Assembly (NCBI RefSeq): GCF_002102265.1
Contig: NZ_LQPG01000025.1
Span: 1-58,381, forward strand
Length of the DNA stretch: 58,381 bases
Source of the DNA: Mycolicibacter longobardus
GTDB taxonomy: Bacteria > Actinomycetota > Actinomycetes > Mycobacteriales > Mycobacteriaceae
Reading direction: 5' to 3'
This document shows positions 51,588 to 58,381 of the stretch, one piece after another. The stretch's first letter is position 1, and each line of letters begins with the position of its first letter. The position numbers were made by a program, and so were the translations under genes. The notes beneath the pieces are model-generated. The model was not told the origin of the DNA, made no database searches, and saw only the letters and a program-made list of their open reading frames with translations.

Positions 51588-53192
51588 ATGAAGCCGCCAA
51601 AGACGACTGCGCAGCGCCTGGGCCGAATACTGGAGCTGCTGACCCGCCAGAGCGGCCGGCTGCCCGAGACCCCCGAATACGGCTCCTGGTTGTTGGGCCG
51701 GGTGTCGGAAAGCCAGTATCTGCGGCGGATTCGCATCCAGTTCATCATGACCGTCGTCATCGTGGGGACGAACCTGATCGGTATCGGCGTGGCCATGCTG
51801 CTGGTGACGGTCGCCTTTCCGGTGCCCAGTGTGTTCTCCGACGCCCCGAAGTGGCTGACGTACGGGGTGGTGCCGGCTTACGTGGTGACCGCACTGGTTT
51901 TCGGCACCTACTGGATCACCCGGCACACCATCAAGAAGTTGCGCTGGGCGATCAAGGAGCAGCAACCGACCCGCGTGGATGAGAACAACGCCTTCCTGGC
52001 GCCGTGGCGGGTGTCGCAGGTCGTGCTCGCGTTGTGGGGCGTGGCGACGGTGCTGTTCACGGTGCTCTACGGGTTGTCCCACAGCATCTTCATCCCGATC
52101 ATCGGCTTCACCCTGAGCATCTGCGGCACCTTGGTGGCCACCGCCTGTTACCTGTGTACCGAATTCGCCTTGCGGCCGGTGGCCGCCCAGGCACTGGCCG
52201 CGGGACCGCCGCCTCGACGAATCCTGTCGGGCATCATGGGCCGGACCATGATGGTGTGGCTGCTCACCTCCGGTGTACCGATTCTGGGTATCGCGCTGAC
52301 GGCGCTGTTCGCGGTGGTGCTGAAGAACCTGACAGTGACCCAGTTCGGCGTCGCCGTGCTGATGGCATCGGTGGCGACGCTGATCTTCGGATTTCTGCTG
52401 ATGCTGGTTCTGGCCTGGCTCACGGCAACTCCCGTGCGGGTGGTGCGCGCGGCACTGAGGCGAGTCGAGCGTGGCAACCTGCAAGCAGACTTGGTGGTGT
52501 TCGACGGAACCGAACTCGGTGAGCTGCAGAGCGGTTTCAACGCGATGGTGCACGGGCTGCGGGAGCGGGAACGCGTGCGGGACCTGTTCGGCCGCCATGT
52601 CGGGCGCGAGGTCGCCGCCGCCGCGGAACGCGATCAGATACAGCTCGGCGGCGAAGAGCGCCATGTCGCAGTCATTTTCGTCGATATCGTGGGCTCGACG
52701 CAGATCGTGACCGCCAAGCCCGCGACCGAAGTGGTCGCCCTGCTCAACCGGTTTTTTGCGGTGGTCGTCGACGAAGTCGACCGTCATCAGGGGCTGATCA
52801 ACAAGTTCGAGGGTGATGCGACCCTGGCGATCTTCGGCGCCCCGAACCATCTCGACCAACCGGAAAGCGAAGCGCTGGCCGCTGCCCGGGGCATCCTGTC
52901 CCGGCTGGCCGTTGAGGTGCCGGAGATCCAGGCGGGCATCGGCGTGGCTGCCGGGCAAGTCGTCGCCGGAAATGTCGGCGCCAAGGAACGTTTCGAGTAC
53001 ACCGTGATCGGCGAACCTGTCAACGAGGCCGCCCGGCTGTGCGAACTGGCCAAATCCCAACCGCTGCAACTGTTGACCACGGCGAAGACCCTGTACGGCG
53101 CCAGCATCAGCGAGCAAGCCCATTGGGTGGTGGGTGATTCGATCGTGCTGCGCGGCTATGACAATCCCACGGTGCTGGCCGGCCCGCTGTAG
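51588..53192 (+). CDS. Membrane-bound class III adenylate/guanylate cyclase with HAMP domain
   Basis: A 534-aa protein of the Rv1318c/Rv1319c/Rv1320c group. Residues about 45-285 hold six hydrophobic segments; a HAMP domain ([23 protein letters not shown], about 280-330) precedes the cyclase homology domain. Metal-binding Asp366 (VDIVGST) and Asp410 (FEGDATLA), substrate Lys406, transition-state Asn479 and Arg483 (VNEAAR) are present; the position often Asp for adenine selection is Thr472 (EYTVIGE). It produces cAMP most likely. Mtb has three such genes in tandem; here there is one. ATG lacks a clear ribosome-binding site. Confidence 0.92.
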   Translation: MKPPKTTAQRLGRILELLTRQSGRLPETPEYGSWLLGRVSESQYLRRIRIQFIMTVVIVGTNLIGIGVAMLLVTVAFPVPSVFSDAPKWLTYGVVPAYVVTALVFGTYWITRHTIKKLRWAIKEQQPTRVDENNAFLAPWRVSQVVLALWGVATVLFTVLYGLSHSIFIPIIGFTLSICGTLVATACYLCTEFALRPVAAQALAAGPPPRRILSGIMGRTMMVWLLTSGVPILGIALTALFAVVLKNLTVTQFGVAVLMASVATLIFGFLLMLVLAWLTATPVRVVRAALRRVERGNLQADLVVFDGTELGELQSGFNAMVHGLRERERVRDLFGRHVGREVAAAAERDQIQLGGEERHVAVIFVDIVGSTQIVTAKPATEVVALLNRFFAVVVDEVDRHQGLINKFEGDATLAIFGAPNHLDQPESEALAAARGILSRLAVEVPEIQAGIGVAAGQVVAGNVGAKERFEYTVIGEPVNEAARLCELAKSQPLQLLTTAKTLYGASISEQAHWVVGDSIVLRGYDNPTVLAGPL

Positions 53193-53198
53193 TTACGG

Positions 53199-54473
53199 CT
53201 ACTCCGCGCACTCCTGCGTCGCGGCCAGGGCAGCCTCGACGCTGTCGAACACCAGCCCGGCGTAGATCGACCGGTCGGGCGTCACCGACCCGCTGGGATC
53301 GACAAGGAGACCCCGCTTGCCCAGACCGCGCAACTCGTCGGCCAGCCCGGCGAGCAGGGCACGCGCCGGCTCGTTGATCGTGTGCAGGCGCGAGACATCG
53401 AGGATCGCGGTGTCGAATTCGCCGCAGTCGTGAGCGGCGGTGCGGGCCACCTGCTCTGCCCCGGCGAAAAGCAGGTCGCCGTGCACTTCGTATACCCGAA
53501 CTCCGGGTCGGGGCATGTACACCCCACGGATGGCCGCATGCGCTTCGCTGCTCACCGTCAGAAAGTGCAGCCCCAACTGCTGGGAAAGACTGCGGCACAC
53601 CAGCATCCCGCGCACGCTGTTGCCCTTGTCGTCGATCCGCGGCGAATAGACGCCGATACCGAGCTGGCCGGGCAGCACCGCCACGATGCCACCCCCCACA
53701 CCGCTCTTGGCCGGCATACCGACCGCACTGACCCACGCGCCGGCGGCGTCGTACATGCCGCAGGTCACCATGACCGACAGGGTGCGTCGCACCACCGCCG
53801 CGTCGGTCACCTGGCGCCCGGTCAGCGGGTTCAGCCCGCCACGGGCGAGCGTCGCCGCCATCCGGGCCAGATCGGTGCTGGTGACCTTCAGGGAGCACTG
53901 GCGGATGTAGAGGTCCAGCGCGTCGTCGGGGTCGGCACCCAACGCTCCGAAACTCTCCAGCAGGTAGGCGATCCCGCGGTTGCGGCTGCCGGTGGCCCGC
54001 TCGGAGCGGTAGACCTCCTCATCGAAGTCCAGAGCGCGTCCCGCGCAGGCACCATAGAACTCCCGGACGAGGTCGAACCGGTCGTCCACGGTCTTCCCCG
54101 GCACCAACGAGCACGCCACGATCGCGCCGGCGTTGATCATCGGATTCTTTGGGACGTTGGTGACCTGGTCGACGCTGATCTTGTTGAAGCCCTCGCCGGA
54201 GGGCTCCACACCGATCCTGGCATCCACGTCCGCCTGACCCAGCTGATCGAGTGCCAGCGCGTAGGTCAACGGCTTGGAGATCGACTGCATGGTGAATTGC
54301 ACGTCGGCGTCCCCGGATTCGTAGACGTAGCCGTCCGCCGATGACAGCGACAGCCCGAACCCGGTCGGATCAACGCAGGCCAGTTCGGGGATGTAGCCGG
54401 CCAACGTCCCGTCGTTCACCCCGACGTGCTCGGCGCGGATCCCGTCCAAGTACCCCTGTACCAGTGCCGTCAC
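53199..54473 (-). CDS. glsA: Glutaminase A with C-terminal STAS domain
   Basis: Deamidates glutamine to glutamate and ammonia. The 424-aa protein has a beta-lactamase-like glutaminase domain (about 1-300) with Ser64 and Lys67 in FTMQSISKP and Asn in NPMINAGAIVA, plus KSGVGGGIVAVLPGQLGIGVYSP. The C-terminal 110 residues (VRVYEVHGDLLFAGAEQVART...FDTAILDVSRL) form a STAS domain like those of anti-sigma antagonists and SulP transporters, likely a sensor or partner module. GTG start. It is placed between the cyclase gene (converging, 6 bp) and alkA (divergent); Mtb lacks it here. Confidence 0.93.
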   Translation of the reverse strand: MTALVQGYLDGIRAEHVGVNDGTLAGYIPELACVDPTGFGLSLSSADGYVYESGDADVQFTMQSISKPLTYALALDQLGQADVDARIGVEPSGEGFNKISVDQVTNVPKNPMINAGAIVACSLVPGKTVDDRFDLVREFYGACAGRALDFDEEVYRSERATGSRNRGIAYLLESFGALGADPDDALDLYIRQCSLKVTSTDLARMAATLARGGLNPLTGRQVTDAAVVRRTLSVMVTCGMYDAAGAWVSAVGMPAKSGVGGGIVAVLPGQLGIGVYSPRIDDKGNSVRGMLVCRSLSQQLGLHFLTVSSEAHAAIRGVYMPRPGVRVYEVHGDLLFAGAEQVARTAAHDCGEFDTAILDVSRLHTINEPARALLAGLADELRGLGKRGLLVDPSGSVTPDRSIYAGLVFDSVEAALAATQECAE

Positions 54474-54567
54474 GTCCCGATGGTAGCCCGGAGTGACGCG
54501 AACGGTCCGGCACTGTCGTGTCGCTTTTCCGCTAGTGTCGGCGCCGGTCGCGTGTCATCGTTACAAG

Positions 54568-56085
54568 GTGTACGACGACTTCGACCGCTGCTATCGCGCC
54601 GTGAAGTCCAGTGACGCTCGGTTCGACGGCTGGTTCATCACCGCTGTGCTGACCACCCGGATCTACTGCCGGCCCAGTTGCCCGGTGCGCCCACCCCTGC
54701 CGCGGAATGTGCGGTTCTACCCCACCGCCGCTGCCGCTCAGCGGGCCGGCTTCCGGGCCTGTAAGCGGTGCCGGCCAGACGCCTCGCCGGGTTCTCCGGA
54801 ATGGAATGTCCGCGGCGATGTGGTGGGGCGGGCGATGCGCTTGATCGCCGACGGGACCGTCGACCGGGAGGGCGTGACCGGGCTGGGCGGCCGCCTCGGC
54901 TATTCCTCCCGCCAGCTGCAGCGGCTGCTGCAGGTCGAGGTCGGCGCAGGCCCGTTGGCACTGGCCCGTGCGCAGCGAACGCAGACCGCCCGGGTCCTGA
55001 TCGAGACCACGGACCTGCCGTTGGGCGACGTCGCGTTCGCCGCCGGGTTCGCCAGCATCCGGCAGTTCAACGACACCATCCGGACCGTGTGCGCGACCAC
55101 GCCTACGGTGCTGCGCAGCCAGGCCGCCGCACGCTCGCAGACCCGGCCGGACCGGGACACCCCCGGACCGGGGACCCTGTCGCTGCGACTGCCGGTGCGC
55201 ACTCCGTTCGCGTTCGAGGGCGTCTTCGGGCATCTGGCCGCCTGCGCGGTTCCCGGCTGCGAGGAAGTACGCGACGGCGCCTACCGACGAACTCTGCGTC
55301 TGCCCCACGGCAACGGTGTCGCCACTCTGCGCCCGGCCGCAGATCATGTCCGATGCCAACTGGTCCTCGACGACTTCCGGGATCTCACCGCCGCCATCAC
55401 CCGGTGTCGCCGGCTGCTGGACCTCGACGCGGATCCGGAAGCCGTCGTAGAAGCCCTTGCCGCCGATGCGGAGCTGGCGCCGCTGGTGAGCAAGGCTCCG
55501 GGGCAACGCATTCCGCGCACCGTGGACGAGGCCGAACTCGCGGTGCGGGTGGTGCTCAGTCAGCAGGTGTCGGTCAAGGCGGCCCGGACCCATGCCCGGC
55601 GCCTGCTGCTCGCACACGGTGAGCCGATAGGCGATCCGGACGGCGCTCTCACACATGTCTTTCCGTCGGTGCAGCGGCTTGTCGAGATCGATCCCGAGCA
55701 GCTGGCCCTGCCCCGGGCACGTCGTGAAACGCTGCTCGCCCTGGTCGCGAGACTGGCCGACGGCACCATCGGCCTTGGCGCGGGCTGCGATTGGGACCGA
55801 GCCCGCCATGAGTTGATGGAGCTGCCGGGGATCGGGAGCTGGACCGCCGAGGTGATCGCCATGCGCGGACTGGGCGACCCCGACGCTTTCCCGGTCACCG
55901 ACCTGGGGGTGCAGGTGGCCGCCCGCCGACTGGGCCTGCCCGAGAATCCGCGAGCGCTGCTGCAAAACAGTGCCCGCTGGCGACCGTGGCGCTCCTATGC
56001 CACCCAGCATTTGTGGACGAGTCTCGATCACGCCGTGAACGACTGGCCGCCGACTTCGCCCCCGACTTCGAAGGAGATCGCATGA
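54568..56085 (+). CDS. alkA: Ada-AlkA fusion: methylphosphotriester sensor plus 3-methyladenine DNA glycosylase
   Basis: Excises alkylated bases and probably senses alkylation. 505 aa. The N-terminal Ada domain has the Cys4 zinc site Cys34, Cys38 (YCRPSCPVRPP), Cys65 and Cys68 (CKRC), one of which accepts methyl groups. An AraC-type HTH follows (about 95-180; DVAFAAGFASIRQFNDT). The C-terminal HhH glycosylase has ELPGIGSWTAEVIAMRGLGDPDAFPVTD with catalytic Asp445. The GTG at 54568 begins VYDDFDRCYRA, aligned with Mtb AlkA (Rv1317c, MHDDFERCYRA); the frame to 54493 is not needed. The stop overlaps the ogt ATG (ATGA), an alkylation-repair operon. Confidence 0.94.
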   Translation: MYDDFDRCYRAVKSSDARFDGWFITAVLTTRIYCRPSCPVRPPLPRNVRFYPTAAAAQRAGFRACKRCRPDASPGSPEWNVRGDVVGRAMRLIADGTVDREGVTGLGGRLGYSSRQLQRLLQVEVGAGPLALARAQRTQTARVLIETTDLPLGDVAFAAGFASIRQFNDTIRTVCATTPTVLRSQAAARSQTRPDRDTPGPGTLSLRLPVRTPFAFEGVFGHLAACAVPGCEEVRDGAYRRTLRLPHGNGVATLRPAADHVRCQLVLDDFRDLTAAITRCRRLLDLDADPEAVVEALAADAELAPLVSKAPGQRIPRTVDEAELAVRVVLSQQVSVKAARTHARRLLLAHGEPIGDPDGALTHVFPSVQRLVEIDPEQLALPRARRETLLALVARLADGTIGLGAGCDWDRARHELMELPGIGSWTAEVIAMRGLGDPDAFPVTDLGVQVAARRLGLPENPRALLQNSARWRPWRSYATQHLWTSLDHAVNDWPPTSPPTSKEIA

Positions 56086-56573
56086 CCTGCCAGCGCATCA
56101 TCGACAGCCCGATCGGGCCCCTGACCGTGGCCGGCGAAGACGGGAAGCTCAGCCATCTGCTGATGCTCGACCATTCCCACGCCCCCGATCGCACCGGGTG
56201 GCGCCGAGACGACACCGCGTTTCCCGATGTGGTCGAACAGCTCGGGGCGTATTTCGCCGGGGATCTCACCGACTTCGACCTGGCCTACGAGATGATCGGT
56301 ACCGACTTCCAGCGCCGGGTGTGGACCGCCCTGCTGACCATTCCGTACGGCCAGACCCGCTCCTACGGGGAGTTGGCCGACCAGATCGGGGCGCCGAAGG
56401 CATCTCGCGCCGTCGGCCTGGCCAATGGCCGCAACCCGATCTCGATCATCGTCCCGTGCCATCGCGTCATCGGCAGCAACGGCAGCCTGACCGGTTACGG
56501 CGGCGGTATCGACCGCAAGCGGGCCCTGCTGGATCTGGAGCGACAGCACAGCCACGCCACTTTGTTCGACTAA
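56082..56573 (+). CDS. ogt: Methylated-DNA--protein-cysteine methyltransferase
   Basis: Removes methyl groups from O6-methylguanine onto its own Cys126 in IIVPCHRVIGSNGSLTGYGGG, in a single-turnover repair. The 163-aa length, N-terminal RIIDSPIGPLTV and the HTH region YGQTRSYGELADQIGAPKASRAVGLANGRNP match the family and Mtb Ogt (Rv1316c). The ATG overlaps the alkA stop. The gene converges with a secreted hydrolase gene and their stops overlap by 4 bp. Confidence 0.96.
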   Translation: MTCQRIIDSPIGPLTVAGEDGKLSHLLMLDHSHAPDRTGWRRDDTAFPDVVEQLGAYFAGDLTDFDLAYEMIGTDFQRRVWTALLTIPYGQTRSYGELADQIGAPKASRAVGLANGRNPISIIVPCHRVIGSNGSLTGYGGGIDRKRALLDLERQHSHATLFD

Positions 56574-57721
56574 TCGGGCATGGGGTACTCGGTTTGGTCG
56601 ATGAACCCTTGGAAGAACTCGAACAGACCCGTCAGGGCCTCGCCCAGCGTCGGGTTCGGGGTGTCGATGGCGCCCACGATGTAGCCCTCCTGAATGAGGC
56701 CCGCCAGCGACGGGTGCTCGATCAGGGGGATGATCTGGTAGTTCTCCGGGTCCAGCAAGGTGGCGATCGCATTGTTGATCCCCTGCTGGACACCGTTACC
56801 CAGCGCGGACAACACATCGCCCAGGTCGAGGTGGGTCGGGAACAGCCCGGCCGCGGCGGGCACGTCGACGTCGCCGGGCGGCCAGCCGTGCTCGATGTTG
56901 CCGTATCCGAGGTTCACCAGGATCCGGGTGACGGGTTCCAAAAGCTCATAGAGGGGCTGGCCCAGAATCGGCACCAACTGCAGCGGGGCCAACAGCGGCA
57001 GCAGCTCCGAGGAGATCATGTGGAAGGTGGTCAGCGAATCCGGGTCCGAGGTCGGCAGCTGGATTGCCGAGTCGATCTGGTCGGTCGTCGCACTCAAGAG
57101 CACGGAGTGCCCGTAGAGGAATCCCAGTGCAGCATTGAGGTCCGTCAGCGGATTGAAGTACGTCGCCTTGAACGACACCGGATCGTATTCATAGTTGTAG
57201 ACGTCGGTGTGGTACAGATCCGTGGGAATACCACTGGTACCCGGGGAGCCGATCAGCACGAACCGGACCAGATCGTTGGAGACGCCCTCGTCGGCAAGTC
57301 TTTCCATCAGGCGCACGGAGATCGAGGCGCTCTGCGAGTAGCCGAACACCACGACCGGGTTGTCGGCGTCCACCTCGCCACCGTTGATCTCATTCATGAC
57401 CGCGTTGTAGAGAATCTGCCCGCCGACCGCCTGCGAGGTCGAACTGACATTCTCCGGCGTCCACAGAGACACCAGCTCGCCGCCGAATCCGTGCGGCTTC
57501 AAAAACAGATTGTCGGCGGCCTCCAGATACCGGTCACTCGGTTGCGGCATGCCCGTTCCGCCCATGAGGAACGCGATTCCGTCGCCGAGGTCCGTACCGT
57601 TGCCGGTCAGCGTGATCGCGGCCGAGTACGCGCCGGTCGCCGGCGACGCCACCGGCGCGCCTGCGAAGAAGCCCGCAGCAGCGACGCTGGCGACGAGCGG
57701 CAGGCAAGGGTAAACGCGCAC
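56570..57721 (-). CDS. Secreted PE-PPE-domain alpha/beta hydrolase without PE/PPE head
   Basis: A 383-aa exported protein. GTG 57721 is preceded by AGGAGG at 6-base spacing. The N-terminus (RVYPCLPLVASVAAAGFFAGAPVASPA) is a signal peptide. The rest is a PE-PPE (PF08237-type) serine hydrolase: ITLTGNGTDLGDGIAFLMGGTGMPQPS at the start, nucleophile Ser129 in VVVFGYSQSASI, DLVRFVLIGSPG, a lid-like region, and a late His (HGWPPGD) candidate. In Mtb this domain is usually fused to a PE or PPE targeting head for type VII secretion; here a Sec-type signal takes its place. Substrate probably an acyl ester; not verified. Confidence 0.9.
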   Translation of the reverse strand: MRVYPCLPLVASVAAAGFFAGAPVASPATGAYSAAITLTGNGTDLGDGIAFLMGGTGMPQPSDRYLEAADNLFLKPHGFGGELVSLWTPENVSSTSQAVGGQILYNAVMNEINGGEVDADNPVVVFGYSQSASISVRLMERLADEGVSNDLVRFVLIGSPGTSGIPTDLYHTDVYNYEYDPVSFKATYFNPLTDLNAALGFLYGHSVLLSATTDQIDSAIQLPTSDPDSLTTFHMISSELLPLLAPLQLVPILGQPLYELLEPVTRILVNLGYGNIEHGWPPGDVDVPAAAGLFPTHLDLGDVLSALGNGVQQGINNAIATLLDPENYQIIPLIEHPSLAGLIQEGYIVGAIDTPNPTLGEALTGLFEFFQGFIDQTEYPMPD

Positions 57722-57898
57722 GCCAATCCTCCTGTTAACTTCCTTAACTAAACCTGAACGTTATAGCTCTGCGGTCGCTCACGCAATAGCCTGCGGGAAT
57801 GCTCGTTCAGGCGCCAGTTCGCGGGAGCCTGCCACCGTACAGGGCAGACGGACCCCGGACACTCGATGTATCACCCCACAACAGCAGGGAGCATTGAA
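57722..57898. other. Intergenic between secreted hydrolase and DUF4345-like gene
   Basis: About 177 bp with the divergent promoters of both genes. AT-rich patches (TTAACTTCCTTAACTAAAC) lie just upstream of the hydrolase ribosome-binding site. No further gene. Confidence 0.4.
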
Positions 57899-58264
57899 AT
57901 GGCGGTAATCGCAATAGTTTCCATCGCCGTGTTCTTCCTGGGCATGGGCCTCTACGCAATCGCCGCGCCAGCGGCTCTGGTCCGCCCTTTCGGCATCACA
58001 CTGACCACCTCAACGTCGCGGTCGGAGGTACGCGCCGTTTACGGCGGATTCGGCGTGGCGATGGCAGCCATCCTGACTGTTGCGGCCGTCAATACCGATT
58101 ATCGCACCGGGATCACCCTTACCGCCGCGGCCGCCCTCGCCGGAATGGCATTCGGGCGTATCTTCTCCGCCGTAATAGAGCGCCAGCGGATAGCGTTCTA
58201 TCCCAATTGGTTCTATTTCTTGGTAGAGGTGGCAGCGGCATCGCTCTTGTTCTTATCGCGCTGA
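57899..58264 (+). CDS. DUF4345-like small membrane protein
   Basis: A 121-aa membrane protein with four hydrophobic segments (VIAIVSIAVFFLGMGLYAI, FGVAMAAILTVAAV, GITLTAAAALAGMAFG, FYFLVEVAAASLLFL). The pattern PFGITLTTSTSRSEVRAVYGGFGVAMA is that of DUF4345 proteins, which are small four-helix membrane proteins of unknown role. ATG 57899 with AGGGAG 7 bases upstream is chosen rather than ATG 57866. It faces the rrn terminator, followed by the 5S gene on the other strand. Confidence 0.85.
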   Translation: MAVIAIVSIAVFFLGMGLYAIAAPAALVRPFGITLTTSTSRSEVRAVYGGFGVAMAAILTVAAVNTDYRTGITLTAAAALAGMAFGRIFSAVIERQRIAFYPNWFYFLVEVAAASLLFLSR

Positions 58265-58311
58265 ATCCGCCGCAAACTCTGCCATGCCTGCGCATGGGCT
58301 TTTGAAATGGG

Positions 58312-58342
58312 AAACGCCCCCCGATTGTGTCGGGGGGCGTTT
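58312..58342 (-). terminator. rrn operon terminator (bidirectional)
   Basis: A perfect 13-bp stem AAACGCCCCCCGA / TCGGGGGGCGTTT with a 5-base loop lies 10 bp beyond the 5S 3' end on the minus strand. Short T-tracts flank both sides, so it can end both rrn and the DUF4345-like transcript. Confidence 0.88.
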
Positions 58343-58352
58343 CTTTGGGTTG

Positions 58353-58381
58353 TGTTCGGCGGTGTCCTACTTTTCCACCCG
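58353..58381 (-). rRNA. rrf: 5S rRNA, 3' end only (gene continues beyond window)
   Basis: The minus strand from the window edge reads GGGTGGAAAAGTAGG then ACACCGCCGAACA, the conserved 3' end of mycobacterial 5S rRNA. Only about 29 bases are inside; the 3' boundary is uncertain by a few bases. The 16S and 23S genes would lie beyond the right edge. Confidence 0.9.

Noticed and set aside
51528..53123. 531-codon frame antisense to the adenylate cyclase
   Set aside because: Translation is Gln/His/Arg-rich and lacks any family signature, while the plus strand encodes an intact cyclase with all catalytic residues.

Overview
The window reads as chromosomal DNA of a mycobacterium, possibly a non-tuberculous species; I cannot name the species. 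Reasons: a very large FAS-I gene with acpS beside it, an LdtMt2-type L,D-transpeptidase, the GlgP/GlgE/GlgB maltosyltransferase cluster, NucS, a lone PE-PPE-domain hydrolase, and high GC with many GTG starts. All statements on M. tuberculosis (Mtb) gene order come from memory, not from a search.

Layout. (1) 1-18.35 kb resembles Mtb Rv2518c-Rv2525c: a cut-off putative cell-wall hydrolase, ldtB, tRNA-Lys, a secreted protein where Mtb has a PE gene, a DUF3618 protein, bcp, an M20 peptidase, acpS, fas and a Tat-exported DUF1906 protein, then an MFS transporter and a DUF732 protein. (2) 18.5-19.4 kb is a junction with tRNA-Leu(TAG) and a LAGLIDADG/HTH gene. (3) 19.4 kb to the end follows Mtb Rv1343c down to Rv1316c and the rrn operon: two small membrane proteins, rdgB, rph, an MBL phosphodiesterase, murI, rhomboid, P1 peptidase, DUF2017, clpS, pncB, dinG, glgP, glgE, glgB, a thioredoxin-like TPR protein, fadA4, methylmalonyl-CoA epimerase, an Rv1322-like protein, nucS, an adenylate cyclase, alkA and ogt. 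The window stops inside the 3' end of a 5S rRNA gene on the minus strand.

Accessory insertions break the second block. They are a TetR/methyltransferase/deazaflavin-oxidoreductase cassette (21.7-23.3 kb), a cluster of small and partly frameshifted genes (29.0-30.2 kb), a larger island between dinG and glgP (32.2-39.5 kb: VapBC, a small Cys-rich secreted protein, a LuxR-type giant regulator, an AT-rich Tyr/Trp-rich secreted protein and a zinc-protease lipoprotein), an Old Yellow Enzyme homologue, a glutaminase-STAS protein and a secreted PE-PPE hydrolase. The mec-cysO-cysM cluster expected between the P1 peptidase and rhomboid genes is absent.

The genes serve fatty-acid synthesis (AcpS activates FAS-I), cell-wall work (LdtB, MurI, probably the first gene), alpha-glucan metabolism (GlgP, GlgE, GlgB), proteolysis and protein quality control (ClpS, rhomboid, thioredoxin-TPR protein) and DNA repair (DinG, NucS, AlkA, Ogt). 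I see no IS element, prophage or CRISPR array and no clear undescribed multi-gene system. The least explained pieces are the AT-rich secreted protein, the LAGLIDADG gene beside tRNA-Leu, and the operator-flanked TetR cassette.
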